From contig JAANDG010000260.1 in NCBI GenBank assembly GCA_036852015.1, positions 124,001-188,000 of the forward strand: a DNA stretch of 64,000 bases. Direction: 5' to 3'. Shown piece after piece: positions 25,424 through 35,845 of the stretch (the first letter of the stretch is position 1; each line of letters begins with the position of its first letter). Origin of the DNA: Pelodera strongyloides. Lineage: Eukaryota > Nematoda > Chromadorea > Rhabditida > Rhabditidae. Below the pieces are notes generated by a model. That model was not told the DNA's origin, did no database searches, and saw only the letters and a program-made list of their open reading frames with translations. A program made the translations under genes and the position numbers.

Positions 25424-28400
25424 TCACAAAAAATTGTAGTGAATCCTCTGAAGGTCGTCATTCTCAACTAGAAGATTCTCTTCGTTGTCCGATTGAATTG
25501 ACAATGTTGGGTTGTATATCGGAGAATGCAGAGACGAGGTGTTTGTGGGAGAATCGGTCTAAAATGTCTCGATAAATTCCCAGGTATATAATAATTGCTC
25601 CTGTGCCGCGCACATAGGACGCACGGCGAAAATATGGCGAATCTGCGGCGAGTTTTTGGAAGTTGGGATCCTAGCAAAGGATGGCAATAGGCGGGCCAGA
25701 AATTTGCGAACACCTGGCGCACAGCCAAGTCAGACGGGCCTCCGTTTATGATTTGCGTAGAGGATGTTGGTAAAGAGAAAGTACTGGTATTCTAACTAAA
25801 GTTACATTACTTAGGACCCATTCGCTCACAAATCTCTCATAATGGAACATGGAACTCACAAAGTTCCAAAAACGCAGATGAAGAATGCAATTGAGTTCGA
25901 CTGGCAAGGCAACCTAAAATACACAGCAAACTCAAACATTCACACACGTATACACACGGCCAGCTATGGTCTGAAGCTGCTTTACTGTCAACTGGCCGTA
26001 ATTATGTAATTACAGTTAATTACCGTACTTGCGTACCTTATGTGCCGTATGTAATTACCGTACCTGTTCATAACCCTCTCTGATACCGTACGAGTGGTGT
26101 ATCCACATGGAGTCCAGTCTCTCAGGTTTTGCCACCAGTTTTCCCCAGCGAATTTCTCCCTTGAACCTGATACTCGAGAGGACTGATGACACGGAATAGT
26201 CCTCGGGAGACGTGGCTGCAATAATTGTTGTCCTTCTTATTTTAACGCTGCTCTGGTCCTCAGGCGCGAACCGCGCCCATGCAGACGCTTATTTGCGGGG
26301 CCGCGTCCGCGGATATGTGTTGCGGCACTGCGCGGCAACGGACCACGTGCATGCACCTTCAGGATATCCGCAGATATGCGTAATAAAAGTGCACATGCAT
26401 CAACAGAACCCTGCTGAAACTAGTAGGCTTCCGGACCAGGTAGCCAATTTACGCCAGAGAGCGAGCAATCTGCGGCACATGTTGGAATCGAGAGGGACTA
26501 TTCCCTTTAAGATGTACATTCTCGTAATCTACACCGCCAGTCACTTACCTGCCGTAATACTCGTTTGACTCATATTGTATGCAATTGCGGCAGCATCGGG
26601 AAACATGTCAAACACTCGTCTGAACTCCTAAACATATTGATTTTGTTTTGGAAAATTTAAACTGGGTGTTTCAGCCAATAAAGTCTCAGGCGCACAAAAC
26701 TATTACACTGTTAATGGAACAAGTTTCTTGGCTGTTCATCCAACAATATCATAAATGGTTTTGACATGGGCTGAAGCTGAATGATTCGAAGAAGTTCGTT
26801 GGTAAAAAAAGGGTTGAAAATGAGAACAAACCTCATAATAGTCCCTTCCTATCCGAGGAATTATGATGTCGTCACTATCGGGAAAGATTATAAATTCGGC
26901 CGATTCCTAAACTGGCAAGTTTCTTTTCTATAAAATAAAAAGGTCATTTAGCTAACTCAAGTTGTAGCAACCCACGACTTAACATGCTACAATAATTGCA
27001 TGATTCTGCTCATCTACGGAATTTTTAAAATCTAAGTAAAATACTTAACAAGTACAAGTGAAACCAACCTTGTACATCAGAAGACAGTCAGTCATGGCTG
27101 CGGCTTGGTTTCTGAAACTATTTACCATGTTTTGAGGACGATATGTGTAATTCATAATGCCTCCTAGTCCGTCCATAACGGGTTATGTACCTCGAGATGG
27201 AAAGCGTGAATGCCGCGAGAACGCAACGCGTTCGCCTAAAGTTTTTGGGCGCCGTTTTTACGCGGCTTCCACGCCAGCCCTAAGTGCGCGCAGCCAAAGC
27301 TATTTTCCCCTTACGCAAGGATTTATAAAATCGGGAAGTGTCTCGTACCTAAACTCCAATTCCAGATTGGGATCAAACTGCTTGCTATTTGCTCTCTCTT
27401 CTCCCAGCTGTACGGAACCCCAGGGGACAACTCGGGTGTTTTTGTAGTGCTGAAAAGCGAAACTTCATTTATTCATGAGCGAACTATAACTATAAGATTA
27501 TGCAAGAGCGTTAAGGTAAGTAAGGAAGAAGGTAAAGGCTCAGGAATGATATAGCTAGGGAGTATGCAAGATATACGTCTGGGTTACTCGCGAATAAACT
27601 ACGAATTCCCAGGCTCATGAAAAGGTGAAGATAAGCAATTAACACACCTTTATTACCAAAAACAAGTCTGAAATCATGCTGCGCACATAAAAGTGCATGA
27701 ATGCTCCATAGTAAGAGTAGACCTGAAAAAAATGTTTATCAACCTCATCAAATCAACGCTCATTGCTAATCAAATCGGTCATCTGTTTCCGTTTGTATGT
27801 TCGTTTCTAACATCCTCGGAAAATTTAAAAAAAAATAAAAAAAATAAAAACGTAAATAAAACCTAAAGTTAAAAATGCACTTTCTTCCGTTGGTTGCCGA
27901 GTTCTGTTTTTTTTCGCTAGATCCCTAGTTTTGCTCACAATTATATAAAACTATAGAAGAACCTAACTAAAATATGTTGGAAATCGGTTATTATAAGGTG
28001 TCGGACTCTTACCTCAACTGTTAGAAGTAGAAGCTGCCAGCGTTCACTGAGAAATAGAGGACTGAAGCATGCGACGACACCTCTTGGCTTGCGATACGGA
28101 GTGCGCAGGCGAAGCTGTAGAGAGAGAGAAATGAGCAGCATAGATAAACAATGAGAGAGAAATATGCAGAGAGAGAGAAATACAGAGAGAGACAGAGAGA
28201 AATACACAGAGACAGAGAGAGAGAGAGAAAAAGAGAGAGAGAGATCGCTAGGCCAACTAGAAGTGCGCAACTTTCGCACACCTCTGGCGCATATCCAGCA
28301 CAGCAAAAATGAGCATCATAGATAAACAATGAGAGAGACATACACAGAGAGGAATTGTGCAACTTTCGCACACCTCTGGCGCATATCCAGCACATCGTAG

Positions 28401-30110
28401 GCCCCAGCTTAGGTCCGCCGCGCCGTACTCGCGTACAGCTAGGAAAAGGAAGTGAATTCTACACCTACCGGTAATCGTTGTCCTCCAGTACTCAATTCCA
28501 ATAACTTTATATTCTCGCTAACTTGTCCAACTGCTATGAAAGGCACCCATTTACAGAAGAAGGGAAGCTGTTGAATCACAGGAAATACTCTGAAGTTGAT
28601 TAAAAATATTTCAAATTTATTTTTGATCCTCGCAACTAATTGAAGGACATGTGGAGGCGGAAACATGACCACACACAATAGTATGCTATGGAAATCAGTA
28701 ACTGGAATATTCTTCCGTCCATTGCTTCACATCTATGAAAAGAGGTTGGCAAAGTAAGCCACATGCACGAGCTTGAACGCGAGGATGAGGAAAGGTGCGG
28801 AACTGTACGGAGTAGCCAATAGGGCTCCGGGAAAAAACTGGGGCCCGGTAAAAAGGTCATGCTGAATTCTATTGCCACCTGAATTTCGTCTTCACCGTCA
28901 CACTCTCGTTTGATGATGTGGCCGTCAACTCGGCGTGCTTGTAGTGCAATACTTGATGGGCGTTGAAAAGTATGACGACTGTGTTGTTCTCAAAACTGAA
29001 AAAAATTTCGTCGAGTTGAATCATTTCAATGAGCCCCTTTGGACTCATTGAAAACAAATCCTATTTCTTGAGTGTCGAACCGAATATTATTATGAGTAAG
29101 AAGAGCAAAATCTCAGTACCTTTTTGATCGATTGTAGTATGTGGCTGAGAGAATCGCTATGTCGTCGTCTAAAAAAATACAGTTTGATAAGAAAGTAAAC
29201 ATCCTACTCTAAGACCCTGCTACTGAAGACGCCTGGCTTCAAAGCGGTGTGATACGTGGTTTGGTAAAAGCATGGTGGAATCTCCATTTGTTCGATGCAA
29301 ATTTCAGTACCCATATAGGAACTTTCCGCACAGAATTCAGTGCGGTATACTCATAACTTCATAACACATGGCCCCAGTTGTTGACTCTATTATTCAAACA
29401 ACGTGTTGTACCGCTTTAAAGGATCGCAGTCACTACAAATTCGTATTTTTATTCGCTTTTCATTAATTGTTCAAGATGTGAAGAAAACGACGGTTCCAGC
29501 GCCAAAGTACGGCAAAACGAACTCAGGAAAGAAATCCCTTTTCCATGCTTTTACTATATAGCCGTGGGCAATAATTGCCACTATATATTTCAGAATATGC
29601 AGTGAAAACTATTTGCCAGGAGTACACTTTGCAGGCTGTTCACTCTCCAAGTGCCCACGGGCTATGCATGTATGCACCGGGTCGGTCATTTACAAAACTC
29701 ATTCTCATTGATTTCTCTCCCTGAGTTCCATTTTATGTGGATTTTTATGGGCTGCATATTGTTTTATAAATCTGCTTGCATCTAATAAAAATCGAATAAA
29801 AATGTTGATTTTGAAGTGACTGCCTTCCTTTAAAGTTAAGCCTATTACGACAAACCTTTTGCCACATAATCGTGTAGTATATTATTGTGTTGTCTATCGA
29901 AAATTGATAATGCAGTGATTGTAGCGACCAGTGCAATAGAAACACAGAGAAGAAGTAGATATAGGCAAAGACGACGAAATTTACGCCCTAAAATAATCAA
30001 TAAAATAATCAATAAATATATGGTTTTCACGTAACCTTTATCGCTGATGCGCCTTACGTCAAATGTTAAAAACTATAAGTGAAAGCCTTACATAAACCGT
30101 ACATCTCCAT
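25424..30110 (-). CDS. Glycosyltransferase family 92 (DUF23) type II membrane protein
   Basis: Fourteen exons in order: 30110-30092, 29987-29856, 29168-29120, 28995-28879, 28589-28469, 28114-28013, 27722-27648, 27449-27349, 27111-27069, 26906-26832, 26627-26549, 26215-26064, 25913-25806, 25558-25424. All phases close, giving 435 residues. A short basic start and one membrane anchor (RKFRRLCLYLLLLCVSIALV) predict a Golgi type II enzyme. Family marks in order: ILSATYYNRS; VACFSPLFLSERWQLLL; GAFMHFYVRS; TRVVPWGSVQ; QAAAMTDCLLMYK; the metal-binding type segment FIIFPDSDDIIIPR; and EFRRVFDMFPDAAAIAYN. GT92 members transfer galactose (for example to core fucose in C. elegans); the substrate here is unknown. 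The usual DxD-type motif reads DSDD. An AG acceptor lies 9 nt before the ATG. Introns hold a C-type MITE and a (GA)n tract. Confidence 0.87.
28130..28400. repeat. (GA)n tract and tandem duplication in GT92 intron
   Basis: GAGAGA-rich tract at 28130-28250. A block containing GAGCATCATAGATAAACAATG and GCACACCTCTGGCGCATATC is then repeated (28258-28305 and 28310-28397), interrupted by GA repeats. Confidence 0.7.
29240..29419. mobile_element. C-type MITE in GT92 intron
   Basis: Left end AAAGCGGTGTGATACGTGGT, right end TTGTACCGCTTTAA. The left TTAA has decayed to TTCAA. Confidence 0.5.
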
Positions 30111-30141
30111 ACACCTTAGCTATTAGTAAAGAACGACTATG

Positions 30142-30655
30142 AGGCCATATTCACCATTCCGATTTCATCGGGGAAATTTTCCCTGGGGGAAGTATTCCCT
30201 GGGGACAGAAAATTTTAAAGGGACAGGCCCATCAAAGTTAACCTATATTTATCCACAAATGTATACCGTTGCCTGGCCCTTCCTCTCGTTGTCTATCCGC
30301 TCTGGTTGTCTGCTCTCTCGGTTTTTTGTCTCTGGCACATCTTTATTGACCATATACTCTCTCATGCGTAATTTTGTAACTGTGTTATAACATACGAGAA
30401 GTAAAAGTAAAAGAATTATTAGGACTAAATGGATGCAAATACGGTACCCTTCTGAGTTGGGCTCGGCGTAAAAAAGTTCCCCGGGGTGAATCTGGATAAA
30501 AATTTGTGTGTATATATTGTAATAAACGCTGCTAATAAAAAATAACATGAAATCGTAAATATATGTTTATTTTGATGGACCTGTCCCTTTAATGTCAGAC
30601 AAGCAAAAAAAAAGACGGCGAATTCCCCATGAGGAATTGAGTGGTGAATATGGCT
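30142..30655. mobile_element. Outer palindromic element interrupted by a D-type MITE
   Basis: The end GGCCATATTCACCATTC is matched by its inverse GAGTGGTGAATATGGCT near 30653. The arms also share GGGGAA/TTCCCC segments. The TTAA element 30215-30592 lies inside. Confidence 0.55.
30215..30592. mobile_element. D-type TTAA MITE, copy 1
   Basis: Ends TTAAAGGGACAGGCCCATCA and its reverse complement, with inner TAAACCTATATTTA-like arms. A second copy is at 36843-37240. Confidence 0.75.
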
Positions 30656-32525
30656 TCTGTACTTCAGTTTGGAAAATATTTTTGAATACGCTTCTCGTTC
30701 AGGAAATATAGTCTTTTCAGAACATGTTCAATTTGTGGTTTGCGCTACACCCTTGAATTCAAAATGAGAAAATATATTCTTCTTATTATATATCTTAGGT
30801 CGCAGAAATATCATTCTTCCCTGGCCGATTAAAGTGTTATAGCACGTGGTTTTGAAACGCACGCTGTTTAAAGTTGTATCCCATTATGTACCCCTCAGGC
30901 ACATAAAGGAACATCATAAAGGAAGATATACAACATGGGAATGCAGGGATCGAGCTTTAATCTCAAAAACACATGCCATACCACCTAACTATACCCATAA
31001 AGAGTTTATCCTACCTTTCCTAGGTCGGTAACAACAGCACATAGCAATGGTAACTTGGTAAGCTATAAAGTTAGCGGTAGAAAATAACCAACTAACAGCA
31101 AATTTCAGGCGGCTCACCTGCTAAAATGAGCCATAAGTTCTGCGTTATTTCTTGTATACCATTATCGTTCGGGCAGTTCATGTTTTATGTTTTATGAAGT
31201 TTAAGCGTGAATATCCTTTCTAATCGCTCTCGCCCGACCGTTGTTTTTCTCACTGTAGCGCAGAAATATGAAGATTTTAATCCGAAAACACCTAAAGAAA
31301 ATCCCCGTTTCTCCAGTATTTATTTATAAAGAAAGTTCATAAGAGGCAACACATCAAAACAGTGAAACCGAGGGGTTGTGCGCAAAGGGATTGATAGTTT
31401 AAAACTGTTTGGATAATGTATAGCTTTAACAGAAAACGAAAAAGCCAGCAAAAGTAACACAGGAAGACGGAAACGGTGTCTCTGTCGGTTACTAATTGGG
31501 TTTCGCTGAAAAAAACCATGTCCAACACGGTCACCAAGTGGTCACCAAACGGTTTGGTCCACGAAAAAGGGTTATGAAATAGCTTTAATTATTTACGAAT
31601 TTACGGAAAACGAAAAGCCGCCAAATGTTGTATTATAAAAGACAGCGCAGAAACATTTAGCTTGCCGAAGCGTATTTTAGCCTTATTTAGCAATGCATTT
31701 CAGTTTTTCTGTCAAATCGCACGCTGAAATCAATGCTTGAAATTGAGACTCAAAGCTTGTGAGGCTAGACTCTTGGCATCATTCAGAGTGACAAATATAT
31801 TTTTCAATGCATATTGCACTCTAGTTACACTCATATAGCATACTTAGTCTCTTACACAGCATACAAAGATAACGGTATACTGTATGTATCGTACTGGGGC
31901 AGTGCACTGTCTAAACAAAGGCCAGAAATATTCCTCAAGAAATCCACACAAAATATCACAGTAGCGTTCAAGATATTCCTCCTTTACACACGATACAAAT
32001 GTTGGCGCAATGCTGGATCAAACGGGTCAAGCTGTATTGGAGGCCAACGATAAATAATACATAGATACTGCCGCTAACAAGGTGGTATCATGTGGACTGC
32101 CCAGAAAGTATGAAGAATATTTCGAAAACCGCCTTTCCCCCCGGACCGACCGGGAATCCGGGACTTTTATCACAGAAGAATTGGGAAAACTTTTTGTCTC
32201 GGGCTTTGAACCTTTAACTATTGGCAAACGTCTCTGTTTTTTACCTTTTCCACTTTACAAAGACAAGTACAACATACTCAAAAATCATTTAATAAAGATT
32301 TAAATCGAAGCAGGTATAAGAAACATTTCCGGCACAAATTAGAACAACATTTTTATGCTTATAATACATGAGAATTCAACTATCTCGCTTGCGTTTCCAA
32401 ACCACGCGCCATACCGCTTTAAAGTATAAATAAAAATCATGTAAATTGCACGTTGCAGGTTGTGCAACATTTGCCCTGAGGGAGGTGGGAGGTATGCCGA
32501 CTATAGAGATGGATATCTATAAAGG

Positions 32526-32807
32526 GGAACCTAGCCGATGAACGGTGGAACACACACAAAGTGAACGCAGTGAACAACAAGATGAATAAGGCTAAATGGG
32601 GCAGTCAAGGCAAACGTTAAATGGGTACGGCACGTGGTATGTGAATCTTATGTTGTAAAACTTCATTTCCATGTACCTAGCCGAGGAACGGTGGAACACA
32701 CGAAGTGAACAAGGTGAATAAGCTAAATGGGGGCAGTCCAGGCAAAAGTTAAAGGGGTATGGCACGTGGCCTGTGAATATTTTCCGGATCGACGACATTT
32801 CCATGTA
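32526..32807. repeat. Two-copy tandem duplication of about 135-150 bp
   Basis: Both copies contain CCTAGCCGA, GAACGGTGGAACACAC, GCTAAATGGGG and GGCACGTGG, and both end in CATTTCCATGTA. The unit includes a C-type MITE terminus. Confidence 0.7.
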
Positions 32808-33112
32808 TTATATGCGAATTCATGCATCCAGCTAGGCACATGATCAATGATCAGCTATTGTACACAATACATGGGTGTGAGACTGAAACTATATTCCCCC
32901 AATAGCTTCGGAATCTTTTATATCGAGTGTCTTCATTTACAATGTCTTTTTATATTTCTTAAGTTTTTGTAAAATTGAAAACTTGTTGTTTGAGTTTTTC
33001 TCTAAGAGTCTTTCTATTATCTATAGATCGGAAATAGTTGCTTCCCCCACGCTTCCGGAAAATATGTTTATAAAATGAGCCGAAAATTTCCTGAGGCATC
33101 ACGCTCTTTTAG

Positions 33113-33419
33113 TTTCTTATAAACTAACCGGAGAAGACAAGAAGAGCCAGCTGCGTAAGCCCTCTTAAATAAGCAATCAATTTAAAGGGGTGATTTTGAA
33201 ACGCATGTTAGGAGAATACTGCTCTGTATTTGTGTGTTCCCTTTTGTGCCGTGCCCTGTCGGCCAGAGCACTTGTTTTTCTTTCTGCTTGAATAGCCCTA
33301 CTTACTCTAACCGTTTTGTGTGTGTGTGATCGTGTTGTCTTATCTATAAAGGGTACTCTCCCAAAGGGGCAAATTTACCCCGATACAATGGTGGAACTAA
33401 AGCATTCACCCATTCCTGA
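33113..33419 (+). CDS. Possible two terminal exons of an unrecognised gene
   Basis: Exon 33113-33154 (reading SYKLTGEDKKSQL) follows CTCTTTTAG and ends at GTAAGC. In phase it joins 33352-33419, reading RYSPKGANLPRYNGGTKAFT and ending at a stop codon. A different frame of the second block stays open to 33534 (ending TSVQYVV). No upstream exons or family recognised, so this could be chance. Confidence 0.25.
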
Positions 33420-34055
33420 CCTTCCACCAACAGCTCTCGGAACCGATAATGATGTGACAATCTCACGGAAGCGCGCACCTCCCGCAGCCTTCTTTTCTTC
33501 GCAGCCTCGGACCTCGGTACAGTACGTAGTCTAATGACCACCACTACACATCATACGTCTAGGGAAAAGGAAACAGTTCTCGGTTATTCTCGGTTAGGCA
33601 AGTGTTCTGAAATCCTTATGGCGTAAGGGCGTAATCCTAGACTGATGAGCACCTTAATGGATAACCCTTCAATTAGTTCCCAAAACACTCTTGGATGAGC
33701 TTCTGGGATTGCGAGGATAGAGTTTCCTTTCAGTATATCACCTCAGCAACTATTGTCTCAAAATTCCTCGTTTAAAGGGAGATTTCACGTGTTTTGTGGC
33801 AGGATGGGCCACAATTTACATATAATACATAGAAATGCAGTTGTCCAACATATGTTTCAAAACCATGTGCTATACCGCTTTGACGCGTGAGTAATTAATC
33901 GGGTTAGTGTACGGTATCTGTGATATATTTTGAACGTGGAACCTCGTCCACACACCCATCTCCTCCAATTAGTGATCATTCAAAAAAGCTCCCGCTTCTG
34001 GGGTGATTCACCCACAGATCGCCCTCCTTCCGGTGTCGGATACTTGTAGTAGGCG

Positions 34056-34155
34056 GGTCTCTCTCTCTCTCGCTCCTCTCTTTCTCTCTCTCTCTCACTG
34101 GCTATTTCTCCTCTCTCTGTCTCACTCTCTCCCCCCCCCCTCTCTCTCTCTTCCT
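34056..34155. repeat. (CT)n low-complexity tract
   Basis: CTCTCT-rich, with a C10 run before position 34141. Confidence 0.9.
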
Positions 34156-35011
34156 TTCCCATCTTACGATAGTCAGAAACAATCCCACCCTTTCCATGAT
34201 TGAATCCTCTAAGTGGGAAGTTGCACTACGGTACTTTTATTTTCATTGAATACAATTTTTCACCATTATTTATCGCAACACATTATATTTTATATTAAAC
34301 TCTTAATTTAGAAAAGAAGAACAGTATCAAATGTAAATTACATGAAAAGAGAGAAACACACACAGGTTGAGCACATTCAGGCTCAGCTTCTCACGCGGTG
34401 TATATACAAACACAAACCCGTAATAAAATGCATAATCGACGCGCGAACTTCATAGTTATCAACAATTTTCCACAATTCGTAGAAAAAACTTCATAATTAC
34501 CAACGAAAAAGGCTTTTCGTAAGAATGAAGGCTCTTGTTCAAATTGATGTAATCGGACTTGGACGTCAATATTTACCCCATTAGAGGGTTTCCGGATTGA
34601 ATTAGCATGTAACTCCTAAACATACCTGCCACATAAACTATCACTTAATCATTCACTCGACAACCTGCTTACCTAGTTTTTCAAAAAAAGTTATTGTATT
34701 GATTTTGGCGTTCTTCGACTCAATTTGACGTTGTGTTTCATTGGCTTTCTTGTGACTTCTGTCAAGTTTTCTGGCACTGAAAATGTAAACTATCGCACAT
34801 TTCCGCAGCGGATTAATCCCAGTAAATTTCGATGAAACCTCGTATTACTAAATTCAAACTATGGAGAGAATGCGTTTGACAAGCTGGAGCTTTATTTATA
34901 GGGTAATCAAATTGCTTTTAGAAAAATGCAAGAAAAAATACAACCTTCTCTGGACCTAGACTTTAGACATTTGATTTTCGAATACTGCAGTAACGAGGCG
35001 CGCTTTACCGG

Positions 35012-35190
35012 TTAAAGCGGAATACCGACCGGTTTTTGAAACACATCGTGAATATCTGTATTCTTACGTATATATGCAAAGTTTCTCGAATTTATCTCCA
35101 TTTTTTATTCATTTATGTTCGTTTGCATATGCTGCATAAGAATGCTGGTGTGCTCGATGTGTTTCAAAAACCGGCGGTATTTCGCTTTAA
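35012..35190. mobile_element. A-type TTAA MITE, copy 1
   Basis: Ends TTAAAGCGGAATACCGACCG and CCGGCGGTATTTCGCTTTAA, with inner GTTTTTGAAACACATCG arms. Flanking TTAA at both ends; 179 bp. Confidence 0.75.
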
Positions 35191-35592
35191 TTCTGTGACA
35201 ATACAACATAAGAAATCAATCCACAGGTGACCGCGAATATTTCAATTTTTCTTTTATTAATTTGTATTCAAGGCACGCAATACTGCATGTTTTGTAGTTT
35301 TGTTAGAAGGTGTGAACAGATATTTTCTGTCAAAAACGTGCATTTCCTGCCTTGATTCGAACAGAAATTATTCTCATAACAATTGTGAATAAGATAAATA
35401 TTCACCTAATTGCGCTTCCTTTAGAAGCAAATTATATCAATTCTTTCTTTCTTTCTTTTTTATTTTTATTATCTACGGTGCCCTCTGTGTCTTTTTTATA
35501 TAAATGCTTTTTTTCTATAGCTTTAGTTTTAGCTTACTGTTTTCATTTCCCTTACTCAATATCGTATTGCCGTGATGATTACCAAATCAATA

Positions 35593-35765
35593 TAACTATT
35601 TCAAAGGTGTGTAGAGCTTGTAATCCCAATCAAGACAACAGGTTTTGTACTGTACACTGTACCATTTATTGTAAAAAATTGCAAAAAATGGTGTTGACAG
35701 TAAATGGTACAAAACCTGCCGTCTTGATTGGGATTACAAGCTCTACACACCTTTGAAATAGTTAT
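35593..35765. repeat. Long hairpin upstream of the Ly-6-like gene
   Basis: Arms of about 65-70 bp: 35593-35666 and its reverse complement 35697-35765, sharing TCAAAGGTGTGTAGAGCTTG. The loop is about 30 bp. The flanking motif ATCAATATAACTATT recurs at about 35791-35806. Confidence 0.75.
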
Positions 35766-35845
35766 ATCATCCCTTCACATGGAGGCATCACATCAATATA
35801 ACTATTAATCATTATTACAGGTATGAAACGAATAGATTTTTTGGT

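Larger units (their letters stand above)
30111..35845. other. Repeat-rich divergent region between GT92 and Ly-6-like genes
   Basis: Contains nested palindromes (30142-30655), a duplicated block (32526-32807), a (CT)n tract (34056-34155), MITE ends near 30833 and 32400-32425, and a possible pair of plus-strand exons (33113-33419). No secure gene start found. Confidence 0.4.

Noticed and set aside
27941..28395. Leu/Ser-rich frames of 121-124 codons on the minus strand
   Set aside because: Translation of (GA)n repeats in the GT92 intron; only 28013-28114 is a real exon.
33980..34203. Glu/Arg-rich and Ser/Leu-rich frames
   Set aside because: Translation of a (CT)n tract on either strand.
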